From the IMG/VR virus record IMGVR_UViG_3300021959_000148, positions 1 to 37,487 of that record: 37,487 nt of DNA; one strand, written 5' to 3'. Both the position numbers and the translations under genes were made by a program. The notes below the pieces were generated by a model. It worked only from the letters and a program-made list of their open reading frames with translations. It made no database searches and was not told the DNA's origin. The DNA is from a virus. Position 1 is the stretch's first letter. Every line of letters begins with the position of its first letter. This document shows positions 29,096 to 37,065 of this stretch, one piece after another.

Positions 29096-29479
29096 TTATA
29101 AACCTGCATCAACGATGGTTCCATCGTCAACTTTTGATTGTAAATCGTCTCTATCTGTAGTTAATGCATTTATCTGATTAGTTAATTCAGTGGTCTTTTC
29201 TGCATCATATGATGTGAAGTCTGTTCCATTCCATTCATCCCATGCAGTAAAAGTAGCTAACTCTAATCCAGTTGAAGACGCTGATGCAGTAGGATTATCA
29301 GTTCTCCAATCTGCGAAGAAACCATCCCTTCCTGCAGCTGTTCTAACTTCATACTCTACAGTTCCATCAACATCAGCACCAAGTGAGTACTCTCTTGATA
29401 CACCGTTTATCCAATCTTTTAGTTTTTGCGTCTCTGCGATGTTATCGTTCAAAGTTGCAATTTCATCTGCCCATGCCAT
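29096..29479 (-). CDS. Putative small structural protein
   Basis: 127 aa beginning MAWADEIATLNDNIAETQKLKDW and ending with a second helical pair (LTNQINALTTDRDDLQSKV). The middle (ADVDGTVEYEVRTAAGRDGF) is beta-like. Both ends are coiled-coil-like, suggesting an oligomeric structural protein. RBS AGGAGATTACCT and an upstream CTAAATAGTACT box mark it as late. No family recognised. Confidence 0.55.
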   Translation of the reverse strand: MAWADEIATLNDNIAETQKLKDWINGVSREYSLGADVDGTVEYEVRTAAGRDGFFADWRTDNPTASASSTGLELATFTAWDEWNGTDFTSYDAEKTTELTNQINALTTDRDDLQSKVDDGTIVDAGL

Positions 29480-29501
29480 AGGTAATCTCCTAAATTTGTA
29501 T

Positions 29502-29513
29502 AGTACTATTTAG
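29502..29513 (-). promoter_or_regulatory. Late promoter-like box CTAAATAGTACT
   Basis: Identical to the box at 18751-18762. It lies in the end of the 57-aa gene, 22 nt before the 127-aa gene. Confidence 0.6.
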
Positions 29514-29683
29514 GATTTTGACAATGGTGACTGAGATAATTTTGTTTCTATTTGTTTAATTTTTGTGGCACATTCAGTAACAGAAGATTGGTCTCCCTCT
29601 TTCTTTGCAGAACGGAGTTCTTTTTTCAATCTAATCTTCTTTTGCAGAAGGTCAATTACATCTTGTGATTTCAACGTTTTCAT
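29510..29683 (-). CDS. 57-aa helical protein, unknown
   Basis: Starts MKTLKSQDVIDLLQKKIRLK and is rich in Lys, Glu and Ser; probably one long helix hairpin. A longer frame to 29836 would cross two tRNA genes and is rejected. A perfect late promoter TATAAATA (29695-29702) stands 11 nt before the ATG. First gene of the late cluster; no homologue recognised. Confidence 0.55.
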   Translation of the reverse strand: MKTLKSQDVIDLLQKKIRLKKELRSAKKEGDQSSVTECATKIKQIETKLSQSPLSKS

Positions 29684-29694
29684 AATACTAGTGG

Positions 29695-29702
29695 TATTTA
29701 TA
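29695..29702 (-). promoter_or_regulatory. Late promoter TATAAATA
   Basis: Perfect octamer on the minus strand between tRNA-Asp and the 57-aa gene; it opens the late cluster. Confidence 0.75.
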
Positions 29703-29711
29703 TACCAAAAA

Positions 29712-29788
29712 TGGCGACCTGTAGGGGACTCGAACCCCTGACCTCTGCCGTGACAGGGCAGCGTTCTAACCAACTGAACTAACAGGCC
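29712..29788 (-). tRNA. tRNA-Asp (GUC)
   Basis: 77 nt, acceptor GGCCTGT/ACAGGTC (one G-U), anticodon loop CTGTCAC giving GUC, encoded CCA. It touches tRNA-Glu with no gap. Confidence 0.93.
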
Positions 29789-29863
29789 TGGCACCCTGTA
29801 GGAGAATCGAACTCCTGTTGCATGGATGAAAACCATGTGTCCTAACCACTAGACGAACAGGGC
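29789..29863 (-). tRNA. tRNA-Glu (UUC)
   Basis: 75 nt, acceptor GCCCTGT/ACAGGGT, anticodon loop TTTTCAT giving UUC, encoded CCA directly followed by the first G of tRNA-Asp. Its 5' end lies 9 nt after the -10 box, so the precursor has almost no leader. Confidence 0.93.
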
Positions 29864-29872
29864 AATTACTCT

Positions 29873-29907
29873 ATTATAGTAAAAAGTAGGGGCATTGTCA
29901 ACCCCTA
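29873..29907 (-). promoter_or_regulatory. tRNA promoter with inverted repeat around -35
   Basis: Minus strand: TAGGGG, TTGACA (29896-29901), ATG, CCCCTA, CTTTTTAC, then perfect TATAAT (29873-29878), spacer 17 bp. The 6-bp inverted repeat TAGGGG/CCCCTA plus T-run has the form of a small terminator, and its first three bases are the TAG stop of the helicase gene. Confidence 0.85.
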
Positions 29908-31284
29908 AATTTTAAAATCTGAAAACTTTTCTCGTCCTCTGTCAAACACTGGAGTGTCATCATCTACTGCAGAATCAACCAACTCTTCTTGTGCTGTTTG
30001 TTCACAATCATAGAGTTTCATTCTACTTCTATCAATACCAATGACAAACCTCTTAAACACTGTAGGGTCATTGTATCTATTCTTTAACTGTTTGACTACT
30101 AACTGGTCTAGTTCTTCTAGTTCATCAGATGTAATCAATGCAAACATTAAGTCTGCAGTTGCAGGTAGACCAAATGACTCTGAAGTGTCTTCAAGTCCAA
30201 TGTCAGTAGAACCATAACCACTTCTTGTTGTTTGGGTTGCAGACACTAGTGGTACATCAAATTCCACTGCGAGTCCACGTAACTCTTCTGCAATACTCTT
30301 CACCAATGTGTAAGAGTTTGCACCTGAGCCTGGCCTGATTCTATGACTTGCACAAATGTTTAGATAATCGATAAAGATAATGTCAGGTTGAAAGTCTTTC
30401 TTGATATCCAACTCTTGCAACAAGTGTCTGAAGTGACCTACGTGTGCTGATGCAGTTGGATACTCTTTGACAATCAGTTTACCCTTTGTCTTATCTTTGA
30501 GTTTCTCAATCTTCTTGTCGTACATCTTCTTGTTCATGTCAGCAAGTTCTTTCATAGGAACATTCATGATGTTTGCATCAATACGTTCTGCAATACGTTC
30601 CTCTGACATTTCCATAGTAATGTACAGAACATTCTTGTTCATCATCAAACATGATGCAGCTTGATGACACATGAACAATGATTTACCAACACCAGTACCT
30701 GCAAGTACGATATTGAGTGTTTTGTTTGGTAGACCACCTTTGGTAATCTTGTTGAAGTATTCTAAGTCAAACGGAATCTTCTCTTCTTCAGTGTGATAGA
30801 ACTCAAATCGTGCATCGGCATCTTCTAAGACATCGTGACCGATATGGGTGTCAAAGGACACGGAAAGTGCATCCTTCAATAACTCAGGTATTTCACCAGT
30901 AGACCTTTGAGATTTTTTATCAAGGACGGTGATGGAGTCCATCACGGCAATATAGATTGCACGGTCTTTACACCACTGTTCTGTTTCAGTGGCTAACCAC
31001 TCTTGTGGTGTATCATCCGTATCCTTTCTAATCTTATCAACAATAGATTTAGAGTTTTGAACAACATTATCACTAAGACTAGTGTTGTTGTCAAGGTTGA
31101 TGAGAAGTGCTTCTACTGTTGGATTTTTAGTGTACTTGTCGAAGTAAGTTTTTACTTCTTCAAATATAACCTTCTCTTCAGGGTCTGTGAAATATTCTGA
31201 CTTAATGAATGGAATACACTTCCGTGTAAACTGCTCACTCTGTATCAGATTCTTCAGTATTGTCTGTTCCAGTCTTGCTTCCAT
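29905..31284 (-). CDS. 41: Replicative DNA helicase (T4 gp41 type)
   Basis: 459 aa, near T4 gp41 (475 aa). DnaB-family core: Walker A GTGVGKS (196-202), Walker B IIFIDYLN, then [14 protein letters not shown] and the arginine-finger region. It unwinds the replication fork together with the gp61-type primase. It overlaps uvsX by 50 bp, so translation is coupled. The stop codon is part of the downstream promoter element. Confidence 0.9.
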   Translation of the reverse strand: MEARLEQTILKNLIQSEQFTRKCIPFIKSEYFTDPEEKVIFEEVKTYFDKYTKNPTVEALLINLDNNTSLSDNVVQNSKSIVDKIRKDTDDTPQEWLATETEQWCKDRAIYIAVMDSITVLDKKSQRSTGEIPELLKDALSVSFDTHIGHDVLEDADARFEFYHTEEEKIPFDLEYFNKITKGGLPNKTLNIVLAGTGVGKSLFMCHQAASCLMMNKNVLYITMEMSEERIAERIDANIMNVPMKELADMNKKMYDKKIEKLKDKTKGKLIVKEYPTASAHVGHFRHLLQELDIKKDFQPDIIFIDYLNICASHRIRPGSGANSYTLVKSIAEELRGLAVEFDVPLVSATQTTRSGYGSTDIGLEDTSESFGLPATADLMFALITSDELEELDQLVVKQLKNRYNDPTVFKRFVIGIDRSRMKLYDCEQTAQEELVDSAVDDDTPVFDRGREKFSDFKI

Positions 31285-32287
31285 ATTTAAAATAATCTTG
31301 TACCACCGTTTCTAATTGTTTCATTACATCTTCTGTAAAGTATTTCTCAGGGTTGTTGTTAATAGTTTTTCCGAATTCGGTTTTACCATTAGGCAACTCT
31401 ACCCTAGTAGATGACTTCTTAAAGACACCAAATGCAAGTGCAAGGTCTAATAGACCATAATACCTGTCGAGTCCTTTGTCGTATGTCAGTCTGACATCTA
31501 CAACTCTGTTCTCAACTGTAAGTCTTGATTTTGCATTCTTACAGTGTACTATATTTCCGATAACTTCGGTACCCTCTTTTTCTTTTTTCTTGGACAAATA
31601 GACAATAGATGAAGCTGCATACTTCAATCCACTACCACCACCCATTTCTTTCTGAGGGAACATGGAACCAATCACATCATAAGTGTGGTTGGTAACAATC
31701 ATTGGAACCTTTGCACGTCCTAGTTTAAGAGTAAGAACTCTGAATGCACCTTTTACTACTTGGGCACGTGTCATATCTCTTGTCTCTTTACCATCTGCAG
31801 TGTCCTCAATCTCTTTGGTTGTAGATAACATACCAAGTGAATCAAGAACAAACATCATTGGTGGACGCTTGTCTTCAGGGGTTTCAAGATATTTGTCAAG
31901 AATGTTAATGGACTGAGTCCTAAATTCTTGTACGGTTACTACTGGTACGATGACGAATCTACTTGAGTCGACTCCTCTCTCTTCAATCATATCTTTAGTG
32001 ATTGCAGATTCAGATTCGAAATAGATTACGGCTGCATCAGGATGGTCTTCTAAGAATTGTTTACACATTCCTAGTGCAAAGAACGTTTTACCTGTTGCAG
32101 ATTCACCTGCGATTGCAGTAATTTTGTTTGAAGGAAGTCCACCGTATAGTGAACCACTTAATAATGCATTGAAGATGAAAGACCCACTGTCAATAAACGA
32201 GTCTACATCACCAGCTGCAACACCATCAGCAACGACACTAGCGTATTCGTTACCACTGGATTTTACTAAGTCTTTAATAAATGACAT
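31235..32287 (-). CDS. uvsX: UvsX, RecA-like recombinase
   Basis: 350 aa from [10 protein letters not shown], with GAGAGGTG upstream; 40 residues shorter than T4 UvsX. Walker A is GESATGKT (61-68), Walker [12 protein letters not shown], and the DNA-binding loops surround VTNHTYD and [11 protein letters not shown]. It catalyses strand exchange and recombination-dependent replication. The end is acidic ([10 protein letters not shown]). Transcribed from the promoter at 32316-32344 with a leader of about 22 nt, not leaderless. Confidence 0.92.
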   Translation of the reverse strand: MSFIKDLVKSSGNEYASVVADGVAAGDVDSFIDSGSFIFNALLSGSLYGGLPSNKITAIAGESATGKTFFALGMCKQFLEDHPDAAVIYFESESAITKDMIEERGVDSSRFVIVPVVTVQEFRTQSINILDKYLETPEDKRPPMMFVLDSLGMLSTTKEIEDTADGKETRDMTRAQVVKGAFRVLTLKLGRAKVPMIVTNHTYDVIGSMFPQKEMGGGSGLKYAASSIVYLSKKKEKEGTEVIGNIVHCKNAKSRLTVENRVVDVRLTYDKGLDRYYGLLDLALAFGVFKKSSTRVELPNGKTEFGKTINNNPEKYFTEDVMKQLETVVQDYFKYGSKTGTDNTEESDTE

Positions 32288-32315
32288 AATATACACCTCT
32301 CATAATGTTAATACC

Positions 32316-32344
32316 ATTATAGGATATGTACTTACTTTTGTATA
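32316..32344 (-). promoter_or_regulatory. uvsX promoter (TATACA-17-TATAAT)
   Basis: Minus-strand CCCCTATACA (-35 TATACA 32339-32344), 17 bp, TATAAT (32316-32321). The only other copy of this CCCCTATACA arrangement drives the plus-strand nuclease. It lies inside the end of the 59-aa gene. Confidence 0.6.
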
Positions 32345-32511
32345 GGGGTTTTTTGAAATTCTTTTGATAATTCACAAAGTTTATCATCAAACCTTGTGTG
32401 TTCTTGCATCATTGCTGTGAGCATACGAACTTGGGTTTCTAAATGAATGATGAACCCAAAATTGATGAGTACCATGATAATAAAGAAACAATCTAGAGCA
32501 TCAAGTGTCAT
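32332..32511 (-). CDS. 59-aa small membrane protein
   Basis: Starts MTLDALDCFFIIMVLINFGF: one N-terminal membrane helix (about 8-23) and a charged, probably coiled C-terminal tail (MMQEHTRFDDKLCELSKEF). Its ATG overlaps the thermonuclease stop as ATGA, and the frame fills a gap that otherwise holds nothing. No family recognised; the layout suits an anchor or a small inhibitor. Confidence 0.7.
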   Translation of the reverse strand: MTLDALDCFFIIMVLINFGFIIHLETQVRMLTAMMQEHTRFDDKLCELSKEFQKTPIQK

Positions 32512-32945
32512 TCTACAAGTCCTTTCTCAATCAAGATTTTTCTGTTTTCTAAATGTAGAGATTCAACTAAATCTTTGTTCTCTCCACTGTACTCTACTGC
32601 ATGATGGTCATCAATCATCTGTTGATTGACATTTATTTCTGTTCCAAAAACAGGATGACCTTCATTAAAATGGATATAGATTTCACCTAGGATTCTTCCG
32701 AACTTTCCTTTGTCGTGTGAAATAAGAGAGATACGTTCTGCACTCTCTAAAAGTTTCTTTAAGTGTCTCTTGGATGCCTTTCCGAATTTCTTTTCTTCAA
32801 GGTCTCTTGTTCTTGACTCAGGAGTATCGATACCCATAAGTCTGACCCTTTGTTTTTTATAGGTCATTCCAAATCCAAGATCGATGTCGACATCAATTGT
32901 GTCTCCGTCAACCACTTTTACTACTGATACATTATATTGATACAT
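32508..32945 (-). CDS. Thermonuclease-like (SNase) protein
   Basis: 145 aa staphylococcal-nuclease fold: KVVDGDTIDVDIDLGFG, then RVRLMGIDTPESR with the first catalytic Arg and Asp/Glu, and GKFGRILGEIYI with the second Arg. It cleaves DNA or RNA with Ca2+. No signal peptide, so it acts in the cytoplasm. The start is 7 nt after a perfect TATAAATA box, giving late expression apart from the surrounding replication genes. Confidence 0.85.
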   Translation of the reverse strand: MYQYNVSVVKVVDGDTIDVDIDLGFGMTYKKQRVRLMGIDTPESRTRDLEEKKFGKASKRHLKKLLESAERISLISHDKGKFGRILGEIYIHFNEGHPVFGTEINVNQQMIDDHHAVEYSGENKDLVESLHLENRKILIEKGLVE

Positions 32946-32952
32946 AATCCTT

Positions 32953-32960
32953 TATTTATA
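32953..32960 (-). promoter_or_regulatory. Late promoter TATAAATA
   Basis: Perfect octamer on the minus strand followed by AAGGATT and the thermonuclease ATG, just after the hairpin at 32963-32986. Confidence 0.75.
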
Positions 32961-32962
32961 AG

Positions 32963-32986
32963 AAAGGGGAACTTCAGTTCCCCTTT
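32963..32986 (-). terminator. Hairpin terminator
   Basis: AAAGGGGAACT (32963-32973) and AGTTCCCCTTT (32976-32986) pair perfectly over 11 bp with a 2-nt loop centre. The T-tract on the minus strand (CCTTTCTTAT) is short. It ends the unit from gp43 to the lipoprotein and precedes the late promoter. Confidence 0.65.
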
Positions 32987-33065
32987 ACAGTTCTACATTT
33001 CTGTGGGAACTCTGAACAATAGAGCATCATTGCCTCAAGCAACATTGCTGTTGGAATGATATCCT

Positions 33066-33341
33066 CTACTTTTTTTCAGGTTGCTCATTCTGTAGTTCGT
33101 CTGTCTGTCTGTCGACTTCTTCAGCAACGTTATCAACGATACCTGTTGCTGTATCAACAGCAAGTGTTCCGACTGATACTACATCATTAGCAACTGCCTT
33201 GGTGATTGTTGCAGTTCCTTTGACTGCTCCATCAACAACGCCAGTTGTAAACTCTTTACCACCTTCAATAACTGCTCCAACTGAGGCACATGAAGGAAGT
33301 AATACCACAGAAAATAGTAACATATACATTACTATTCTCAT
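33066..33341 (-). CDS. Small lipoprotein
   Basis: 91 aa with a signal peptide MRIVMYMLLFSVVLLPSC, lipobox LPSC and lipidation likely at Cys18. The mature part is an alanine/valine/threonine-rich repeat-like chain (VVDGAVKGTATITKAVAND) with an acidic end (QTDELQNEQPEKK). RBS TTGGAGT. Possibly a lysis or envelope protein; no family recognised. Confidence 0.65.
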   Translation of the reverse strand: MRIVMYMLLFSVVLLPSCASVGAVIEGGKEFTTGVVDGAVKGTATITKAVANDVVSVGTLAVDTATGIVDNVAEEVDRQTDELQNEQPEKK

Positions 33342-33399
33342 AATTACTCCAATATTGGTGTATTTCGTTAGACTGCCAACTGCAAATCTAACCCCTCAT

Positions 33400-33639
33400 T
33401 TATTTATGTAAGGTGATAACCTGTGGATTATGATGTTCGTAATCATAAAATTTCATAGTCTCTTCTATTTGCATTCTGAAATGTCCATATGCTATAATAA
33501 GTGACATACAAACAAATACTGCAAATGAATATATTACGATATTAAACATTGCAATAGGGAATAGATAGAAGAGTGCAAGTATATGAGCAACCAACACACT
33601 GTACACATAAAACTTGATACTAATCAGTAGATGCCACAT
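33400..33639 (-). CDS. Small two-helix membrane protein
   Basis: 79 aa with two hydrophobic segments (about 3-25 and 27-50) and a charged end (MKFYDYEHHNPQVITLHK). It overlaps the previous small ORF by 20 bp and has no strong RBS. No family recognised. Together with the 57-aa ORF it forms a small membrane-protein pair directly downstream of gp43. Confidence 0.6.
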   Translation of the reverse strand: MWHLLISIKFYVYSVLVAHILALFYLFPIAMFNIVIYSFAVFVCMSLIIAYGHFRMQIEETMKFYDYEHHNPQVITLHK

Positions 33640-33793
33640 CTTTATCTAAAAGTAAATCTTTGAAGTCATTTGAATGCCAATAACTGTCTAGTGTAATATC
33701 CACTACCAGTGCAATCAAAACGAATGTTAAAATTATTCCGAGATATAAGTTGATGAAAGCATTAATTTTCATCCATCGTATCATGTGTTTCAT
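33620..33793 (-). CDS. 57-aa small membrane protein
   Basis: MKHMIRWMKINAFINLYLGI start with one membrane helix (about 11-32, LGIILTFVLIALVVDI), then a charged tail. AAGGAAT lies upstream, and the ATG overlaps the previous stop as ATGA. This fills the gap 33640-33790 completely, so it is very likely real. No homologue recognised. Confidence 0.7.
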   Translation of the reverse strand: MKHMIRWMKINAFINLYLGIILTFVLIALVVDITLDSYWHSNDFKDLLLDKDVASTD

Positions 33794-34020
33794 TTTCTAT
33801 TCCTTATAAATTCTAATTCTTGTTGCCAATTTTTCTTATTCTGTTCTGCCTCGCCACTTCCTCTTTGGGCTAATATAACTCTACCCCCATCCATATCAAC
33901 ACGAATACTGTCGGTGGTAATAACCTCACCATGTCGTCCAATGAATACTCCTGTTAGTTCTCCCTTTGTATCTTCAGGATGAAGATTGTTTATTAGTTCT
34001 ATAAGTTCTTCTTTTGTCAT
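33790..34020 (-). CDS. Small protein after gp43
   Basis: 76 aa, beginning MTKEELIELINNLHPEDTKG. Strands GVFIGRHGEVITTDSIRV and GGRVILAQRG suggest a small beta domain after one helix; the end is charged and helical (EAEQNKKNWQQELEFIRN). It overlaps the gp43 stop by 4 bp (ATGA), so it is translated with the polymerase. No family recognised. Confidence 0.6.
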   Translation of the reverse strand: MTKEELIELINNLHPEDTKGELTGVFIGRHGEVITTDSIRVDMDGGRVILAQRGSGEAEQNKKNWQQELEFIRNRK

Positions 34021-36533
34021 GCGAAAAATGAATCAAGTGATGCAACTGGTTCTACGTTCCAGTTAATCAAGTTAACAATTGCTTTCAGTGGTTCTACGAA
34101 TGCTTTATCAAATTGCATATCATAATCTACAAATCTGTGTAGGTCAAACTCACGTGGTAGTGTTCCTGTGAATGAAATGACATTCTCATTGATTGGATTA
34201 GGTACAGTCAGATAAGTAAACATAATTTTTTCTCCGTTCTTAATCTTTTCATACCTCATGTCGATGTTCTTTTTTTCCAAGTAATGATTGTAAAGCAGTG
34301 ACCCTCTTACGTGAATGGGTGTACCCTTAGTGTAAATAGTCGTAGAGTCTTTGTATTGTTGTAGGTTGTTGCAACTACGAGGTGATGAAATATCCTCTAC
34401 AGGAAGATTTCTAAAATCCTTACGTGCAGTTTCTACGAACTCCCACAGTTCTTGTTCAGTTCCAGTCATAACAACCTTTAAAGCATCTGTTAGTTTTGTT
34501 CTGACCCATTGAGGTGTAGAAGACTTTGCAGTTTCGATACCCATCATTTTGAGTTTAGGTTCTGCAAGTCTAACACCTTCGTTGTCATGTACGTTCAGTA
34601 TGTACCGTTTCTTTGCAGTCCAAATACCTCTGTCTGCAATTACCTCACGACCCATTTCCATCTTCTGTTGGAATGCATTAGTGTAATCTTTAAGTTCATC
34701 AAAACCCTTTGCAAGGACGTTTTCAATCTGTGTTTCTGCCTTGGACAAAAAGTCGATAACCTTTTCCTTTGGAGTGTCCTCAGGGAACACTTGTTTGACC
34801 ATATCGTCCATAGTGATATACACTGAGTCAGTATCGATTGCAATCACAAAGTCTTTATTGTCTGTCTTTAACACTTCGTTCAGATACTTATTGATGGTCT
34901 TCTCTGCCCATTGGATAACCAACTGACCACTTAGTGTAATTGCCTCTGCAAGGTTTATATCAAAGAATGCAAAGTACTGATTTGCAAGAGCACCATAAGC
35001 AGAGTTGAGTGCAATCTTACGAACCTGTTGATTGTTGTATGCACGTTTGATAAGTGTATCAAGTTCTTTCTTACGTTTAGAGTCTTTACAAACTTCACGT
35101 TCTTTCTGATACTCAATCATCTTACGTTTCCATGCCTTACGTTCTTCGTAGAACTTCTCCATGAGTTCAGGAAGGAAACCTTGTTTGTCTCTCTTGAACA
35201 TGACACCGTTAGGTGTGACACTTAAGTCTTTCTGTTTGATGTAAGATAAGTCACACTGTTGATTCAACATTCGTTGTACGTTGACATCTTGACGATTACC
35301 CCTCACCATCTTCTCAGGTGAAATGTTAAACTGCATAATCAAGTGAGGATACAGTGAGTTCAAGTCAAAAGACATGACCCAATTGTGTCCACCAACCAAT
35401 GGTTCTTTGACATATGCACCTTGGATAGCATGTGTCTTATCGTTACCAGTCTTCAGTCTTTGTGGTGGTGTTTGAATGTTCTGTTCTTTAAGGAAGTTAT
35501 AGATGATGGTTTCCCAATACTTCACCATTCCAAACACATCTGCATAGTTACACTTTGCATTGTATGCCATGGTCTGAGTCAGTTCAATGAACCCAAGTTT
35601 CTCATCCAGTTCTTCAACAAGTGTAACGTCTTTGAGGTTATACTCTAAGAACTTTGCATAGTCCTGTTTGTAAAGTGTATGCAGTGACCCATACTCTGAG
35701 TAATCAATCTTACCTTTACCCAATTCAACCTGTGCAATGGATTCTAGTTTGTAAGATGGTTGATTGACGAAGGTATGTTTACGATAGAGTTCAAGATAGT
35801 CAAGCACGTTTACACCGTAAAGTGTGTACTTCATATTCTTCTGATAACCATAGGATGTAAACTCTCTGACATCAGACATGTTCCATGGTGAGAGTTTCTT
35901 GTGTTCACCTTCACCGAATAGTTTATCGATACGATTACAAAGATAGGTAATATCAAATGTATCTACATTCCAACCAGTGATGACATCAAAGTTGGACTTT
36001 CTCCAATACTTCATAAACTCAGTCAGTAGGAATGCTTCGTTCTTACAGTTGTGATAAACTATATCAGTTCGATTGTGTTCCCATGGGCCAATACCAAACA
36101 CTTGTGCATCTTTACCAAATGGTTTGATGGTGATTGCATTTACTTTTTCGTTTGCAAAGATTGGGTCAGGGAATCCATCTTCACACTCACACTCAATATC
36201 AAGTGTTGCAACTGACACTAGATTAGTATCGTAGTTGATATCACCTTGGAATTTATCTGCAATGTAAGTGTAGATGTATCTGTCGTATCCGTGGATTTCA
36301 AATCCTTCAACCCCTGAATACTTCTCTCTGAACTTTCTTGCACCACCCATTGAGTTAAGTTCAACAACTTCAAGAGCTCTACCGTCCAATGAACGATAAG
36401 CAGTCTCCCCTCTTTTGGATGGAATGTAATGTTTAGGACGATAGTCAATGGTAACCTTTTTCTTTTGGTTACCTTGATATCCTATCGCAAGAATTTTGTC
36501 TCGTGTACGAGTGACGTTAGTGTAGAAATCCAT
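34017..36533 (-). CDS. 43: DNA polymerase, T4 gp43 type (family B)
   Basis: 838 aa (T4: 898). Exonuclease motif I is LDIECECE with Asp112 and Glu114, the same positions as in T4; a third exo motif appears in YNLKDVTLVEE. Polymerase motif A is FDLNSLYPHL (near 400), motif B KIALNSAYGALANQYF, motif C AIDTDSVYI (near 590). It replicates the phage genome with proofreading. The C-terminus lacks the clear clamp-binding tail to check by eye. The ATG is 6 nt after its -10 box, so the mRNA should be leaderless. Confidence 0.95.
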   Translation of the reverse strand: MDFYTNVTRTRDKILAIGYQGNQKKKVTIDYRPKHYIPSKRGETAYRSLDGRALEVVELNSMGGARKFREKYSGVEGFEIHGYDRYIYTYIADKFQGDINYDTNLVSVATLDIECECEDGFPDPIFANEKVNAITIKPFGKDAQVFGIGPWEHNRTDIVYHNCKNEAFLLTEFMKYWRKSNFDVITGWNVDTFDITYLCNRIDKLFGEGEHKKLSPWNMSDVREFTSYGYQKNMKYTLYGVNVLDYLELYRKHTFVNQPSYKLESIAQVELGKGKIDYSEYGSLHTLYKQDYAKFLEYNLKDVTLVEELDEKLGFIELTQTMAYNAKCNYADVFGMVKYWETIIYNFLKEQNIQTPPQRLKTGNDKTHAIQGAYVKEPLVGGHNWVMSFDLNSLYPHLIMQFNISPEKMVRGNRQDVNVQRMLNQQCDLSYIKQKDLSVTPNGVMFKRDKQGFLPELMEKFYEERKAWKRKMIEYQKEREVCKDSKRKKELDTLIKRAYNNQQVRKIALNSAYGALANQYFAFFDINLAEAITLSGQLVIQWAEKTINKYLNEVLKTDNKDFVIAIDTDSVYITMDDMVKQVFPEDTPKEKVIDFLSKAETQIENVLAKGFDELKDYTNAFQQKMEMGREVIADRGIWTAKKRYILNVHDNEGVRLAEPKLKMMGIETAKSSTPQWVRTKLTDALKVVMTGTEQELWEFVETARKDFRNLPVEDISSPRSCNNLQQYKDSTTIYTKGTPIHVRGSLLYNHYLEKKNIDMRYEKIKNGEKIMFTYLTVPNPINENVISFTGTLPREFDLHRFVDYDMQFDKAFVEPLKAIVNLINWNVEPVASLDSFFA

Positions 36534-36539
36534 ACTGTA

Positions 36540-36568
36540 AGTATACTACAGTACTAGGATTCTGTCAA
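36540..36568 (-). promoter_or_regulatory. gp43 promoter (TTGACA-17-TATACT)
   Basis: Minus-strand TTGACA (36563-36568), 17 bp, TATACT (36540-36545), then TACAGT and the ATG. The -35 lies in the last codons of the 78-aa gene. Confidence 0.8.
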
Positions 36569-36790
36569 TGTGGTTATACCTTTTTTATTGTTTAAAATGT
36601 CATATACTGCATCATACTTATCTTTTGAACTAGCAAGTTTTTCTATTTGTATATCTAACGCTTGTGCAATATCAGAATGGTCTCCAATACCTGCAGGGTG
36701 GTTTTGATAAACTTCGATGTTTGCCATTGCGACATCCATCTCACCTTGATACTGACTCATCAGTGCTTTTAACATTGTTTCTCTTCCCAT
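36554..36790 (-). CDS. Conserved small helical protein
   Basis: 78 aa; MGRETMLKALMSQYQGEMDV, NHPAGIGDHSDIAQALDIQI and LASSKDKYDAVYDIL look like a family I know from marine T4-like phages, function unknown. It starts on the stop of the preceding gene (1-nt overlap) and its end carries the gp43 promoter. Confidence 0.6.
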   Translation of the reverse strand: MGRETMLKALMSQYQGEMDVAMANIEVYQNHPAGIGDHSDIAQALDIQIEKLASSKDKYDAVYDILNNKKGITTLTES

Positions 36791-37065
36791 TATCTACCTC
36801 GTTGGTTTCCAGTTGATACTTTATAGTTTGTTTCCAACTGTGGTTTCACTTCAAAGACATTCATAACCATGTCTCTTTTAAAAGTGAAATTATATTCTTT
36901 TGCAAATGGAACGTAATCTGCAAGATTAACTTCCATTCTCCCTTCAGTGACGTTTACTAGACATTGTTTGACATCTTCTAGTTTATGGTCACCGTTCCAC
37001 TTTTGAGTGTGGAAACCTATAACAACTTCACCAGTTGTTAATCGTAATGCTTTAATATTAGACAT
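36790..37065 (-). CDS. Small beta-rich protein, unknown
   Basis: 91 aa, beginning MSNIKALRLTTGEVVIGF. The order of strands (LRLTTGEVVIGF, CLVNVTEGRMEVNLADYVPF, YNFTFKRDMVMNVFEV) resembles an Sm-like or SH3-like barrel, but I would not name a family. It overlaps the lysozyme stop by 8 bp. Confidence 0.55.
   Translation of the reverse strand: MSNIKALRLTTGEVVIGFHTQKWNGDHKLEDVKQCLVNVTEGRMEVNLADYVPFAKEYNFTFKRDMVMNVFEVKPQLETNYKVSTGNQRGR

Noticed and set aside
29684-29836. N-terminal extension of the 57-aa gene
   Set aside because: It crosses tRNA-Asp and part of tRNA-Glu, while a perfect late promoter lies just before the shorter start.
32974-33045. 23-codon minus-strand ORF MLLEAMMLYCSEF...
   Set aside because: It has no RBS, and its end is formed by the terminator-like hairpin. 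The frame stays open upstream without a start codon, so a gene is possible but unsupported.
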